A DNA stretch of 64,000 nucleotides from Brevibacillus centrosporus (GCF_003710815.1 NZ_RHHP01000020.1:1-64000), one strand, 5' to 3'; positions 19,245-29,247 are shown, counted from the stretch's first letter. Program-made: numbers and translations. Notes: generated from the sequence alone by a model not told the origin.

Positions 19245-19276
19245 GAGAGGGTATATGGTCTACCATACACCCTCTC
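19245..19276 (-). repeat. 15-base-pair hairpin in the oppA-oppB gap
   Basis: Arms GAGAGGGTATATGGT (19245-19259) and ACCATACACCCTCTC (19262-19276) pair over all 15 positions (one G-T) around a 2-base loop. No T tract follows, so it is not a standard terminator. Placed 55 bases after the oppA stop, it probably protects oppA mRNA or reduces transcription into oppB, giving more binding protein than permease. Confidence 0.75.
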
Positions 19277-19332
19277 GCTACCAAGCCCGATTCCTTCAAG
19301 CAGAATCTTTATACGTGGTATAGAAAACGGTA

Positions 19333-20991
19333 CTACTCGATGTAAGCGCCTTTCCAGTCTACGTCGCCCAAACCTGTCATTTGAACGCCTTTTACGCTTG
19401 GATTTTGTACCCAAGATTGTGTATAGAAGTAGATTGGCATGATTGGCATATCATCCATCAGTACTTGTTCAGCATCAGCCAGGATCTGTTTACGTTTGTC
19501 CAGATCAGATTCCAATGCGGATTGGTTCAAGAGCTCTTTGTACTTCGGATTTTCCCAACGAGTATCGTTGTTTCCACCCATCTTGTCTTTGTACAGCTCC
19601 AGGAAGTTGATTGGGTCATTGAAGTCACCCAGCCAGCCCATGCGTCCGACTTGGAAGTTACCATTGTGTAAATCTTCGAGGTATACTTTCCACTCTTTGT
19701 TTTCGAGTTTTACATCGACGCCAAGGTTTTTCTTCCATTGGTCTTGGATTGCTTCTGCAATCTTTTTGTGAGCTTCAGATGTATTATACGACAGTGTGAT
19801 GGCAGGCAGTTTGGAAATCCCTAGCTCTTTCATACCTTCTTCCAGCATCTTTTTCGCTTCTGCTTGGTCGTTGTCCTTGAAGTAGCCATTTGGATTCAAC
19901 ACCATGGAAGGAGGTACTGCACCCGTAGCTGGAATTTGGCCCGTTTGCAGGATGTTGTCAATCAAGCCTTGACGGTCAATTGAGAACGCAAACGCTTTAC
20001 GAATTTTCACGTTGTTAAACGGTGGCTTCTCTGTGTTGAACTTGTACCAGTAAGTACCTGCGATTGGCTTGGTAGTAATTTTGTTCTGCTCTTTCAAAGC
20101 AGGGATTGCATCGGTAGGCAATGCGCTCATTGGTGCACCGGCCCAGTCGAGCTCACCATTTTCAAACATGGACAATTCAGTATTTTCATCCTCTACCATC
20201 GAGAACTCGATTTTGTCGAGCTTCACATTGTCCTTGTCCCAATAGTTGTCGTTTTTCACGAGCACCATTTTGCTCTTATGTTCCCAGGACTCCATTTTGA
20301 ATGGTCCGTTACCTACGTGTGTTGCAGCTTCGCCTGCCCATTTCTCATTTCCTTCAACCACTTTTTGATTGACTGGGAAGTAAGTACGGAATGCGAGCAG
20401 TTCCAGGAAGAATGGAGTAGGATTCTCCAATTTCACTTCCAGCGTTTTGTCGTCGAGTGCCTTCACTCCCACATCGTCCAGCTTTGCTTCGCCTTTGTTC
20501 GCTTTTTCCCCGTTTTTCACGTAATACAGTTGATATGCGTAGTTGGAAGCTGTTTTTGGATCGAGAGCACGCTTCCAAGCATATTCAAAGTCCTTCGCTG
20601 TTACTGGATCTCCATTGCTCCATTTGTGATCACGGATTTTGAAGGTATAGGTCAGCTGGTCGTCAGAAACCGTATAGCTTTCCGCTGCTGCTTCATGCGG
20701 CTTTTCATCTCCGCCAATCCGTGTCAAACCGTCAAAGGTAGCCAGAATTACTGCACCGGAAGTGGTGTCTTCCGCAATTCCAGGGTCCGCTGTTGGCGGC
20801 TCGGAGTGCAGATTCATTCTCAGGACTTGTGGTTTTTTCTCTGCAGCAGGTGCAGCAGCAGGTGCTTGGGTTTGTGTGTTGCCAGCTGGCTGTTCTGCAG
20901 GTTTAGCTGCTTCTTGGCCGCCACCGCAACCAGCCAAAGCCGTTCCGAGTACTGCTACTGAACTCACCAATGCAAAAATATTCTTTTTCAA
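19333..20991 (-). CDS. oppA: oligopeptide-binding lipoprotein OppA
   Basis: 552 residues, SBP_bac_5 family. Lipoprotein signal with lipobox LAGC (Cys at about 22), an Ala/Pro/Gln-rich linker, then the binding fold. TYTFKIRDHKWSNGDPVTAKDFEYAWKR-type region near 110-140 is diagnostic; ends SVKGVQMTGLGDVDWKGAYIE-like, as in OppA. It is anchored on the outer face of the membrane and delivers peptides to OppBC. In Bacillus, Opp also imports signalling peptides that affect sporulation; whether that holds here is open. First gene of opp; a CodY-like box lies upstream. Confidence 0.94.
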   Translation of the reverse strand: MKKNIFALVSSVAVLGTALAGCGGGQEAAKPAEQPAGNTQTQAPAAAPAAEKKPQVLRMNLHSEPPTADPGIAEDTTSGAVILATFDGLTRIGGDEKPHEAAAESYTVSDDQLTYTFKIRDHKWSNGDPVTAKDFEYAWKRALDPKTASNYAYQLYYVKNGEKANKGEAKLDDVGVKALDDKTLEVKLENPTPFFLELLAFRTYFPVNQKVVEGNEKWAGEAATHVGNGPFKMESWEHKSKMVLVKNDNYWDKDNVKLDKIEFSMVEDENTELSMFENGELDWAGAPMSALPTDAIPALKEQNKITTKPIAGTYWYKFNTEKPPFNNVKIRKAFAFSIDRQGLIDNILQTGQIPATGAVPPSMVLNPNGYFKDNDQAEAKKMLEEGMKELGISKLPAITLSYNTSEAHKKIAEAIQDQWKKNLGVDVKLENKEWKVYLEDLHNGNFQVGRMGWLGDFNDPINFLELYKDKMGGNNDTRWENPKYKELLNQSALESDLDKRKQILADAEQVLMDDMPIMPIYFYTQSWVQNPSVKGVQMTGLGDVDWKGAYIE

Positions 20992-21025
20992 CGCAATTAC
21001 CCCCAGTACGTTTTCTGTTTTGTCT

Positions 21026-21040
21026 TTTTTTCAGAAAATA
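21026..21040. promoter_or_regulatory. CodY-box-like site before oppA
   Basis: TTTTTTCAGAAAATA matches 12 of 15 positions of the CodY box AATTTTCWGAAAATT. It lies about 40 bases upstream of the oppA start. opp operons are common CodY targets, but the match alone is not proof in an AT-rich gap. Confidence 0.5.
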
Positions 21041-21103
21041 AAGGACGAAAAAAGGAACATCAAGCGAAGCAAAGCGACTTCGGCTGGAAGGCATCAACCC
21101 CTT

Positions 21104-21574
21104 TCACTGCAAGGTCACCTCGTCATCCTGAACGAAAGAGAAGGAATCTTTGTACTGCTTCAGTTCCAGAGAAACATCCGCTGCAGCAATCCCTTCAATT
21201 TGAGAGAGTCGTTCGTTGACAAAGGTGATCAGTTCGTCATTGCTATGGAAACACGCTTGGATGATCAAGTCGTGCTTACCGCTAAACGCACCCACAAAAC
21301 GCACGGCAGATATTCTGCTCAATTCTTCGGCGACATTTTTCTGCATGCCGAGCCTTGTGGTAAGTCCAATAATGGCCTGTACATGTAACCCTAGCTTTTC
21401 AGGGTCAGGATGAATCACGAATTGGAAGACCCCATCCTGTAACAGTCGTGTGATTCGAGAACGAATCGTACCTTCACTTACACCAAGTTGATGCGCGATT
21501 TCTGTATACGGTGTTCGTCCGTCTTCCTGTAAAATTTGCAGGATCTGCTTGTCAACCTGGTCCAGCTTTTTCAT
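21104..21574 (-). CDS. Lrp/AsnC-family transcriptional regulator
   Basis: 156 residues. N-terminal winged helix-turn-helix (about 5-50) with TEIAHQLGVSEGTIRSRITRL, then the RAM/AsnC ligand domain (about 65-150) with FVGAFSGKHDLIIQACFHS. Such proteins sense amino acids and control transport or catabolic genes. It lies 112 bases upstream of oppA on the same strand behind a good sigma-A promoter, so control of opp is a reasonable guess. Confidence 0.9.
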   Translation of the reverse strand: MKKLDQVDKQILQILQEDGRTPYTEIAHQLGVSEGTIRSRITRLLQDGVFQFVIHPDPEKLGLHVQAIIGLTTRLGMQKNVAEELSRISAVRFVGAFSGKHDLIIQACFHSNDELITFVNERLSQIEGIAAADVSLELKQYKDSFSFVQDDEVTLQ

Positions 21575-21651
21575 AAATACGATTTTTCGGGAACCTCCAT
21601 CCTTTTTTTACGAAATTCGAAAAAATCTTTAACAATATCTTTGATACATTA

Positions 21652-21680
21652 ATAGTAATCTGAATTGATAGCGGTGTCAA
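21652..21680 (-). promoter_or_regulatory. sigma-A promoter of the lrp-like gene
   Basis: Minus strand TTGACA (21675-21680), 17-base spacer, TACTAT (21652-21657). The -35 is consensus and the -10 matches 4 of 6. It lies about 80 bases before the start codon in an AT-rich 325-base gap that holds no gene. Confidence 0.7.
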
Positions 21681-21837
21681 CGAAATTTGACAAGTAGAAA
21701 TATAAAACATTATAAAGAGCATATGAACAATCAAATATTTTTTAACTGATCAAAAAAACTATCGGTAATACATATTGAATAGGAAAACGTGAATAATATC
21801 AACCATAATAACTCTGAAAACTGTATATTTACACATA

Positions 21838-21877
21838 AAAAGATGGGGATGCAGACTGCCTAGTGCACCCCCATCTT
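21838..21877 (-). terminator. terminator after pdp
   Basis: Stem AAGATGGGGxxGC / GCxxCCCCATCTT, followed on the minus strand by TTTTTATG, 23 bases behind the pdp stop. Confidence 0.82.
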
Positions 21878-21899
21878 CTTTGTCAATCACATAACGGTC

Positions 21900-23204
21900 T
21901 TATCCAATAATTTTATAAATTAACGGTTGATCGACAGGAGGCTTTGTCGAAATCACGATTGCCCCTTCCAGCTCCTGGAGGGCGCTGGCCAAAAGCTCCT
22001 CTTTGTTGGCATGAATGGTCATGAGGATGTCGCCAGCTTTTACCTGATCCCCCCGTTTTTTGTGCAGCACCATGCCAACGGCCAGATCGATGGCCATTTC
22101 TTTCGTCAATCTGCCCGCACCCAAAACAACGGATGCATGTCCCACTGCCTCCGCATCAATCTGCGCAACGTATCCATCATCGGAAGCCACCAGCTCATGG
22201 ATGATCGCGGCTTTCGGAAGACGAGATGTCTCGTAAACATCACTCTTGTCTCCACCCTGCGCTTCTACCATTTGCGCCAGCTTCTCTACCGCTTTTCCGG
22301 ATGCCATGATCTCTTCCAGCTTGGCTCTGCCTGATTGCTCATCCTCGACGAGACCACCTAAAACAAGCATGCGTGAACCAATTGCCAGCGCAAGCTCCGT
22401 CAAGTCACGCGGACCTTTTCCTGCCAGCGTGTCGATCCCTTCCTTTACTTCCAACGCATTGCCCACAGCAAAACCAAGCGGCTGGTTCATGTCGCTGATG
22501 ACTGCCACTGTCTTTCTTCCTACCTGTGTTCCGATATCTACCATCGCTTTTGCCAGCACTTCTGCTTCCTCGATACTTTTCATAAACGCACCCTTGCCCA
22601 CTTTTACATCCAACAGAATTGCATCAGCACCGGCGGCGATTTTTTTGGACATGATGGAGCTTGCAATCAGCGGTACCGCTTCTACGGTCGCTGTCACATC
22701 ACGCAGGGCGTACAGCTTTTTGTCCGCTGGTGTGAGGTTCCCTGATTGTCCGATGACGGATACGCCAATATCGCGGACCTGCTGCAGGAATTGCTCTCGC
22801 GAACGTTCCACCGCAAATCCGGCAAACGACTCCAGCTTGTCAATCGTACCGCCCGAATAGCCCAGACCACGCCCGGACATTTTTGCTACAGGAATGCCTG
22901 CTGCCGCAACGAGTGGAGCCACGACGAGTGTCGTTTTATCGCCTACTCCTCCTGTGCTGTGCTTATCCACCTTGATTCCGGACAGCGAAGACAGGTCCAG
23001 CTGCTCGCCAGACCCTGCCATTGCCATCGTCAAATCGCCTGTTTCGCGAGGTGTCATCCCACGGAAAAAGACAGCCATTGCCCAGGCAGACATTTGGTAA
23101 TCGGGAATGGTCCCATCGGTGTATCCCGTCACCAAAAACTGAATTTCCTCTGTTGTCAGCTCGCCGCCATCTCTTTTCTTGGCGATAATATCGACCATGC
23201 GCAT
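21900..23204 (-). CDS. pdp: pyrimidine-nucleoside phosphorylase
   Basis: 434 residues. Cleaves uridine, deoxyuridine or thymidine with phosphate. The family signature around SGRGLGYSGGTIDKLES is present, and KHSTGGVGDKTTLV carries the phosphate-binding loop. Cytoplasmic. It is 25 bases behind punA in a deoB-punA-pdp salvage cluster that sends ribose phosphates to central metabolism through phosphopentomutase. Confidence 0.95.
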   Translation of the reverse strand: MRMVDIIAKKRDGGELTTEEIQFLVTGYTDGTIPDYQMSAWAMAVFFRGMTPRETGDLTMAMAGSGEQLDLSSLSGIKVDKHSTGGVGDKTTLVVAPLVAAAGIPVAKMSGRGLGYSGGTIDKLESFAGFAVERSREQFLQQVRDIGVSVIGQSGNLTPADKKLYALRDVTATVEAVPLIASSIMSKKIAAGADAILLDVKVGKGAFMKSIEEAEVLAKAMVDIGTQVGRKTVAVISDMNQPLGFAVGNALEVKEGIDTLAGKGPRDLTELALAIGSRMLVLGGLVEDEQSGRAKLEEIMASGKAVEKLAQMVEAQGGDKSDVYETSRLPKAAIIHELVASDDGYVAQIDAEAVGHASVVLGAGRLTKEMAIDLAVGMVLHKKRGDQVKAGDILMTIHANKEELLASALQELEGAIVISTKPPVDQPLIYKIIG

Positions 23205-23229
23205 TCCAGGTCCCTCCTTAGGTTACCGC

Positions 23230-24039
23230 TTACAGTTTGGCGACGATCCCGTTCACCAATGCCAAAAATTGCGTTTTTACTTTTTCAGTTGTCTCCATGA
23301 CTTCATCATGGGACAGAGGCTGCTCCAAAATGCCCGCTGCCATATTGCTGATGCAAGAAATTCCCAGTACTTTCACGCCCATATGACGCGCTACAATCAC
23401 TTCCGGTACTGTCGACATTCCTACTGCGTCTCCACCGAGGATGCGCAGCATGCGGATTTCTGCCGGTGTCTCATAGCTTGGACCCAGCAGTCCTACATAT
23501 ATCCCTTCCCGCAGCTCGATGCCTTGCTCGCTTGCTACCTGTTTTGCAATCTGACGAAGCTCTTTTGAGTAAGCCTCGGACATGTCTGGGAAGCGCGCGC
23601 CCATCTCATCATCGTTTGGTCCAATCAATGGATTGCGGAATGTCATGTTGATATGGTCGGAAATGAGCATCAGGTTGCCCGGATCGTAATTCTCGTTAAT
23701 ACCCCCTGCTGCATTTGTGACGATAATGGTTTCGACACCGAGCAGCTTCATGACGCGGATCGGGAAGACTACCGCATCAAGACCGTGTCCTTCGTAGAAG
23801 TGAAAACGGCCTTGCATCGCTACAACTTGCTTGCCTTGCAGCTTTCCGATAACAAGCTGTCCTTTGTGTCCAACGACAGTCGATACCGTAAATCCTGGAA
23901 TTTCGTTGTACGGAATGATAACAGGATTCTCAATCTCATCTGCAAGAACGCCGAGGCCAGATCCAAGCACCAAGCCGATCGTAGGTTTTTCTTCCAGTTT
24001 TGGTTGAATATAGGCTACTGCTTCATGAAAATTCGCCAT
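23230..24039 (-). CDS. punA: purine-nucleoside phosphorylase
   Basis: About 269 residues of the trimeric PNP family, which releases guanine or hypoxanthine from nucleosides. Motifs: GLVLGSGLG (phosphate loop), MQGRFHFYEG, TNAAGGINE and GPSYETPAEIRML. Start at the ATG 24039, with AAGGAG eight bases before; three extra codons are open upstream. Follows deoB as in Bacillus. Confidence 0.95.
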   Translation of the reverse strand: MANFHEAVAYIQPKLEEKPTIGLVLGSGLGVLADEIENPVIIPYNEIPGFTVSTVVGHKGQLVIGKLQGKQVVAMQGRFHFYEGHGLDAVVFPIRVMKLLGVETIIVTNAAGGINENYDPGNLMLISDHINMTFRNPLIGPNDDEMGARFPDMSEAYSKELRQIAKQVASEQGIELREGIYVGLLGPSYETPAEIRMLRILGGDAVGMSTVPEVIVARHMGVKVLGISCISNMAAGILEQPLSHDEVMETTEKVKTQFLALVNGIVAKL

Positions 24040-24096
24040 GTAAAACACTCCTTTTTTTCTGTTTCTTCTATATAAATGTTTATAAATGCTTTATCT

Positions 24097-25269
24097 TTAT
24101 AAATGACTTAGGAAGCTTTTTCCTATGACAGGTGCTTCCACTCCGAAGTTGTCCGCGATCGTTGCTCCTAAATCCGCAAAGGTTTCCCGAATTCCCAGAT
24201 CCGAACCTACTGTCAAACCTTTATGGTAGGCAAGCAGAGGGACATACTCACGCGTGTGATCCGTGCCATGGTGAACAGGATCGTTCCCATGATCAGCTGT
24301 AATCAGGAGCAGATCTCCTTCCTGCAGGGCGGACAGCAGCTCTGGAATACGTGCGTCGAACTCCATGAGCGCTTCTCCGTAGCCTTGCGGGTCACGGCGA
24401 TGCCCGAATTTCGCGTCAAAATCGACGAGGTTGACAAAGCTTATTCCGGTAAAGGATTCCTTCATCGTTTTCAGCAGTTGATCCACGCCATCCATGTTGT
24501 CCTTGGTACGAATGGATTTTGTGATTCCCTCTTCTGCGTAAATATCACTAATTTTTCCGATTGCAATCGAAGTCAATCCCGCATCCTGCAAACGGTTCAT
24601 AACAGTGGGTGCGAATGGCTTGACCGAATAGTCGTGACGATTGGAAGTTCTGGAGAAGCTTCCAGGCTGTCCTACGAACGGTCTCGCAATGACACGTGTC
24701 ACCGCAAACTCGTCGCGCAAAGTCAGTTCACGAGCGATTTCACAAATGCGGTACAGCTCCTCCAATGGAATAACTTCTTCGTGAGCAGCCACCTGGAATA
24801 CGCTATCTGCAGACGTGTAAACGATGACATTTCCCGTCTTCATGTGTTCCTCGCCCAGCTCATCCAAAATGTCTGTTCCCGACGCTACCTTGTTCCCCAG
24901 TACCTTGCGCCCAATCCGCTCCTCAAATTCACGGATCAAGCTCTCTGGAAAACCATCCGGGTACGTATTAAACGGTGTTGACACGTGGAGACCCATGATC
25001 TCCCAGTGACCCGTCGTGGTATCCTTCCCCATGGAAATCTCCTGCATTTTTCCATAGTGGGCGTGAGGTACTGCGGCAGGTGGGACATTTTCCAGGGGCG
25101 CAATGTTTCCCAAGCCAAGCTGTGCCAGATTTGGCAGGCTGAAGCCTTCTACTCGCTGCGCAATATGGCCAAGTGTATGAGCACCTTCGTCATTAAATTT
25201 CGGAGCGTCAGGAAGTTCACCGATCCCTACACTGTCCATCACAATCAAAAAAACTCGCGAAAAACGCAA
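24097..25269 (-). CDS. deoB: phosphopentomutase
   Basis: 390 residues of the alkaline-phosphatase superfamily. Interconverts (deoxy)ribose 1- and 5-phosphates. Metal site motifs: [13 protein letters not shown] at the N-terminus, the phosphorylated-Thr region [23 protein letters not shown] and [18 protein letters not shown]. The start is a TTG at 25269 with GGAGG eight bases before; the frame is open a few codons more. First gene of the nucleoside salvage group. Confidence 0.95.
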   Translation of the reverse strand: MRFSRVFLIVMDSVGIGELPDAPKFNDEGAHTLGHIAQRVEGFSLPNLAQLGLGNIAPLENVPPAAVPHAHYGKMQEISMGKDTTTGHWEIMGLHVSTPFNTYPDGFPESLIREFEERIGRKVLGNKVASGTDILDELGEEHMKTGNVIVYTSADSVFQVAAHEEVIPLEELYRICEIARELTLRDEFAVTRVIARPFVGQPGSFSRTSNRHDYSVKPFAPTVMNRLQDAGLTSIAIGKISDIYAEEGITKSIRTKDNMDGVDQLLKTMKESFTGISFVNLVDFDAKFGHRRDPQGYGEALMEFDARIPELLSALQEGDLLLITADHGNDPVHHGTDHTREYVPLLAYHKGLTVGSDLGIRETFADLGATIADNFGVEAPVIGKSFLSHL

Positions 25270-25336
25270 TGCAAACGCCTCCAGTTCCACGAAAATTAGA
25301 TTTTGCGATCAAGTCGTCAGACGTCTGACCTGATGC

Positions 25337-25376
25337 AAAAAGCATTCTCCGTCTTTAAACGCGACGGAGTGTTTTT
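25337..25376 (-). terminator. terminator after xerD
   Basis: Minus-strand stem ACTCCGTC / GACGGAG(A) with a 9-base loop, flanked by A-rich left and TTTTT right tails. It lies between xerD and deoB. Confidence 0.7.
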
Positions 25377-25416
25377 CCCTAAGGTATCTCTCTTTTTCCT
25401 TCCTCATACGTGCAAG

Positions 25417-26304
25417 TTACGCGCGCGGATGAGTTTTGGCATAAATATCTTTGATTCGGGTACGTGTCACATGCGTGTAGATCTGCGTTGTGGAAATGTC
25501 TGCATGACCGAGCATTTCCTGTACAGAGCGCAGGTCAGCACCGTTCTCCAGCAAATGAGTGGCGAACGAGTGGCGCAAGGTATGCGGCGTAATCTCGGCT
25601 CGGATATTGGCTTTTTGCGCATAGCGCTTGATGATCTTCCAAAATCCTTGTCTCGTGATCTGTTTTCCCAAGTGATTCAAAAACAAGGCTGTATCCCCTG
25701 TTCCTTTTACCAGCTTGGGCCTGCCTGCGGACAAGTAATGCCGAACCATCTGGACAGCGACAGAGCCTAATGGAATAATCCGTTCCTTCGAGCCTTTCCC
25801 CATGCACTTCACAAATCCCATATCGAGATTTACATCAGCTGCATCAAGGTTAACCAGCTCAGAGACCCGAATCCCTGTAGCATACAAAAGCTCAAGCATG
25901 GCCTTGTCGCGCAACCCGGCCGGATGATGCACAGGGGGACTTTCCAGCAACCGCTCCACTTCTTCAATCGATAGCACCTTCGGCAGCCGCTTCTCAATCT
26001 TCGGGGTTTCCAAATGGATAGAAGGGTCCTTGTCTATGTATTTGTCCCGAACGAGAAACTGATAAAAGGCACGTATGGAAGCCATGTTCCTCGAGAGTGT
26101 CGCTGTCGCTCTGCCCTTTTCCCGCAGCACCAGCAGGTAGCCAATGATTTGCGTTCTCGTGGAATCTTCTATGCGCGTGATACCTTGGTCCTGCAAATAC
26201 GTAGTATAGGCTACCATATCCCGCTGGTACGATTCCAGGGTGTTGCGCGATAGCCCTTTTTCTACAGCCAGGAAATGGATAAATTGATCAATCAGACTGT
26301 CCAT
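25417..26304 (-). CDS. xerD: tyrosine site-specific recombinase XerD
   Basis: 295 residues, the usual XerD length. SAM-like N-terminal domain ([19 protein letters not shown]) and catalytic domain with Arg in [11 protein letters not shown], the [15 protein letters not shown] motif, [14 protein letters not shown] and its catalytic tyrosine. With a partner recombinase it resolves chromosome dimers at dif. Start ATG 26304 (AAGGGG upstream) rather than the open upstream ATG at 26349. Lies between yqzK and deoB, as in B. subtilis. Confidence 0.95.
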   Translation of the reverse strand: MDSLIDQFIHFLAVEKGLSRNTLESYQRDMVAYTTYLQDQGITRIEDSTRTQIIGYLLVLREKGRATATLSRNMASIRAFYQFLVRDKYIDKDPSIHLETPKIEKRLPKVLSIEEVERLLESPPVHHPAGLRDKAMLELLYATGIRVSELVNLDAADVNLDMGFVKCMGKGSKERIIPLGSVAVQMVRHYLSAGRPKLVKGTGDTALFLNHLGKQITRQGFWKIIKRYAQKANIRAEITPHTLRHSFATHLLENGADLRSVQEMLGHADISTTQIYTHVTRTRIKDIYAKTHPRA

Positions 26305-26411
26305 GAAGCTGTCCCCTTCAGGTGATAAGTATCCTGTATTGCTTTCCACACCAATGAAGAATCTCCTGCTTTTTTCACAAAAAAATGCGCAGGTACACTT
26401 CTTCTTCTAAG

Positions 26412-26651
26412 TTACTCGCCCGTCTCATAAAAAAGCTGCAATCGTGAAAAATATCCTTCCAAGTCCTGTGTCTCTGGAGAGTTCAATAGCTTTACCACTT
26501 TTACCGCATTGCCATGTGGTTCCTCATACGGATTGGCCGGCATCAGCTTGTCGGTCAAAATCGTGATAATTCCGTAAGACAATAAGGCACACGTAACGAA
26601 GAGCAGCAAAAAACGCAGCGCCTCCATCACGCGTCGATACGGAATCCGCAT
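26412..26651 (-). CDS. yqzK: DUF4227 small membrane protein (YqzK-like)
   Basis: 79 residues with one membrane span (about 11-32) and a short outer domain ending in FSRLQLFYETGE. Matches YqzK in size, topology and place (between xerD and fur/ald). Function unknown. Ribosome site GGAGGG. Confidence 0.85.
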   Translation of the reverse strand: MRIPYRRVMEALRFLLLFVTCALLSYGIITILTDKLMPANPYEEPHGNAVKVVKLLNSPETQDLEGYFSRLQLFYETGE

Positions 26652-26711
26652 GCTCTCTCCCTCCTATGCTTTTTCACCATTATATGCACTTGTCCACACC
26701 TGCATGCGCTG

Positions 26712-27848
26712 CTATAGCGGCATGTCAGACAAGACATCATCCATCGGTGTGTATGGCAGCTGCAAGGATTTGGCGACAGCCTCATACACGATGTGGCCGT
26801 TAATGACATTCACTCCGCGAGCTAATGCACGATGCTGGGAGATAGCAGCCCGATAGCCTTTGTTGGCAAGCAACAGACCGTATGGCAGTGTCACATTGGA
26901 CAGCGCAATCGTCGAGGTGCGAGGTACTGCTCCTGGCATATTGGCTACCGAATAGTGAACCACACCGTGCTTGACATAGGTCGGATCGCTATGTGTCGAG
27001 ATGCGGTCGACCGTCTCGATCGAGCCCCCTTGATCAATGGCTACATCTACAATCACCGAACCTGGCGACATCGACTTGACCATCTCTTCCGTCACCAGTC
27101 TCGGCGCACGCGCTCCTGGTATTAAAACCGCGCCAATCAAGAGGTCGGCATGCTTGACAGCTTCCGCCAGATTGTAGTGGTTGGACATCAGTGTATGGAG
27201 CCTGCCTTGGAACGTGTCGTCCAGCTCCCTGAGCCGATTGGCATTGATATCCAGAATGGTTACGTCTGCACCCAACCCGATCGCCATTTTCGCTGCGTTG
27301 GTACCGACGATCCCGCCCCCCACAATAACCACTTTCCCTGGAGGTACTCCGGGTACTCCACCGAGTAAGATTCCTTTCCCCCCATGCGGCTTCTCCAAAA
27401 ATTGCGCGCCGATCTGGACTGACATCCTGCCTGCAACTTCGCTCATTGGCATGAGTAGAGGAAGCGCACGATCGTCCGTTTGAATCGTCTCGTAAGCGAT
27501 GGCCACTACTTTTTTGTCCATGAGCTGTTTGGTCAGCGCTTTTTCCGGCGCCAGATGCAAGTACGTAAACAGAATCTGATTTTCCCGAAAGTAAGGATAT
27601 TCGTCTGGCAATGGCTCTTTTACCTTGCAGATCATGTCTGCATAACTCCACACATCTGCTGCTTTCTCAAATATTTCGGCGCCCGCTGCCAGATAGTCCT
27701 CATCCCCAAAGCCCGAGCCCATGCCGGCATGCATTTCCACGAGGACACGATGCCCTGCCTGTTTATACGAGCTCACCCCAGCCGGAGTCAGGCCTACACG
27801 ATTCTCATTGTTTTTTATTTCTTTTGGTACCCCAATAATCATCGGCAT
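26712..27848 (-). CDS. ald: alanine dehydrogenase
   Basis: About 378 residues. Reversible NAD-dependent deamination of L-alanine to pyruvate; used for alanine catabolism and in sporulation of B. subtilis. Motifs: [40 protein letters not shown] (NAD fold), and [17 protein letters not shown] precedes two in-frame ATGs (27848 and 27842); the second gives the family's usual first residues MIIGVPKE. The upstream frame to 27914 is not used. Confidence 0.95.
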   Translation of the reverse strand: MPMIIGVPKEIKNNENRVGLTPAGVSSYKQAGHRVLVEMHAGMGSGFGDEDYLAAGAEIFEKAADVWSYADMICKVKEPLPDEYPYFRENQILFTYLHLAPEKALTKQLMDKKVVAIAYETIQTDDRALPLLMPMSEVAGRMSVQIGAQFLEKPHGGKGILLGGVPGVPPGKVVIVGGGIVGTNAAKMAIGLGADVTILDINANRLRELDDTFQGRLHTLMSNHYNLAEAVKHADLLIGAVLIPGARAPRLVTEEMVKSMSPGSVIVDVAIDQGGSIETVDRISTHSDPTYVKHGVVHYSVANMPGAVPRTSTIALSNVTLPYGLLLANKGYRAAISQHRALARGVNVINGHIVYEAVAKSLQLPYTPMDDVLSDMPL

Positions 27849-27957
27849 ATCGCCTCCAGTCTCTCTTATTACCTTTGTATGATGCCACGCGAGAACGATG
27901 ACCATTACATGCAAGAGAAATCGGCGAGATTAGAAAAATTATCCTGTACGCAAAAGA

Positions 27958-27992
27958 AAAGAAAAAAACTTCTCCGTTCCCAGAGAAGTTTT
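27958..27992 (-). terminator. terminator after the fur-family gene
   Basis: Minus-strand stem AAAACTTCTC (27983-27992) / GAGAAGTTTT (27965-27974), 8-base loop, followed by TTTC-rich sequence. Directly behind the stop codon. Confidence 0.85.
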
Positions 27993-27994
27993 CT

Positions 27995-28459
27995 TTATTT
28001 GAAGTCTTCCACATTTACTTTATCAATGCAGCGACTGCAGATACCGTAAAAGGTCAAGCGGTGATCGGTAATGTAAAAGTTATAAACATTCTTGACTTTT
28101 TCCTCTGCTGTGACAAGCAAGTCTTCAAATATTTCATCGACAGAGCCGCAGTTCAGGCATATCAAGTGGTGGTGGTGGTAGGCTGCGTTGTCATCACGCA
28201 GGTCGTACCGAGCTACGCCGTCGCCGAAGTTCATTTTGTGCAGGATCTTCAGCTCACTCAATAGCTCCAAGGTCCGATAGACGGTTGCAAGTCCGATTTC
28301 CGGCGCTTTATCCTTCACCAACAGGTAGACATCCTCCGCGCTCAGATGGTCTTCTTCATTTTCCAACAAGACGCGAACAGTGGCTTCACGCTGTGGTGTC
28401 AACTTGTAGTTTTGTGAATGCAATTGCTGCTTAATTTTCTCTAACTTTTCTTCCAACAT
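27995..28459 (-). CDS. fur: Fur-family metal-dependent repressor
   Basis: 154 residues. Winged helix with LTPQREATVRVLLEN and GLATVYRTLELL, the histidine-rich metal site YHHHHLICLNCG and a second CxxC pair CSRCID for structural zinc. The gene context (spoIIM, xerD, yqzK) is that of B. subtilis fur, the iron-uptake regulator, so Fur rather than PerR or Zur is preferred. Ribosome site GGAGGGG. Confidence 0.9.
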   Translation of the reverse strand: MLEEKLEKIKQQLHSQNYKLTPQREATVRVLLENEEDHLSAEDVYLLVKDKAPEIGLATVYRTLELLSELKILHKMNFGDGVARYDLRDDNAAYHHHHLICLNCGSVDEIFEDLLVTAEEKVKNVYNFYITDHRLTFYGICSRCIDKVNVEDFK

Positions 28460-28541
28460 TAATGCCCCTCCCCGCTCGCATGAAACCTGTTCCTATTATA
28501 GTAGAGGGTACTTGAATAAGTCAAATGCAGAAGTTCTTACA

Positions 28542-28556
28542 TGATAATTATTCTTA
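28542..28556. promoter_or_regulatory. Fur/Per-box-like inverted repeat before fur
   Basis: TGATAATTATTCTTA: the left half TGATAAT fits the 7-1-7 Fur box TGATAATnATTATCA fully, the right half fits 4 of 7. It overlaps the spoIIM stop codon and lies about 85 bases upstream of the fur start; autoregulation is possible. Confidence 0.42.
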
Positions 28557-29180
28557 ATTAAGGACAATCTGCATGAGCCTCGGTGATACGAACGTCTCAA
28601 ACAGAGCTGCCATCGTCAACACGGCCAGCATGCAAATCACAAGCGCGGTATAGCCGACAAAATGAGGCATGATGACATCTCGCTTGCTGACCAACCTCGT
28701 TTTGATCAAACGGAGTGAAAAAGAAATTCCGCTCACACCTACGATAAAAAGGGCAGGAACAACCAGCAAATTTTGCGGCAACACACCCAGCAAAGCAAAC
28801 GTGACCCCGTGCCATTGCAGCTGGTTGACCAGAAAGCCGACTGTGAAACCGACGACAACTCCTTTTAAGAAGAGCATGAGGAGAATCATCGGAAGTCCAA
28901 TAATCGAAAGTCCCAGCACCCACATGATCCCGATGGTTTTCGCATAGTGTCCAAACGCTTCTTGAAAATGAGTCGTCGTCTCCGGAATTCCTTGGGTGGA
29001 TAAGCTGTTGAAGAAATATTGAAGGAACCCGTTCAGCTCCTGCTTTTGCGATAGCGGCAAGGAATTGACTAGCACGGCTCCAAAAATAATGCCCATGGTA
29101 AACAAGACAATCGTGAACCAATAGAGCGACTGATGATCTCTCGCATACGCCTGGATAGTTTGTCCGACTCGTGAACGCAC
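28554..29180 (-). CDS. spoIIM: stage II sporulation protein M
   Basis: 208-residue membrane protein with about five spans (near 20-40, 75-105, 110-135, 140-165 and 180-200). SpoIIM holds the SpoIID-SpoIIP peptidoglycan-degrading complex at the septum for engulfment. The start is a GTG at 29180, nine bases after GGGAGG. It lies between an EndoQ-like gene and fur, as in B. subtilis. Confidence 0.94.
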   Translation of the reverse strand: MRSRVGQTIQAYARDHQSLYWFTIVLFTMGIIFGAVLVNSLPLSQKQELNGFLQYFFNSLSTQGIPETTTHFQEAFGHYAKTIGIMWVLGLSIIGLPMILLMLFLKGVVVGFTVGFLVNQLQWHGVTFALLGVLPQNLLVVPALFIVGVSGISFSLRLIKTRLVSKRDVIMPHFVGYTALVICMLAVLTMAALFETFVSPRLMQIVLN

Positions 29181-29247
29181 ATTGCGTCGCCTCCCGCTTC
29201 ACTGATTACTGTAAAGCTTATGCGGACAAACTTGACGCTATGCCTGC

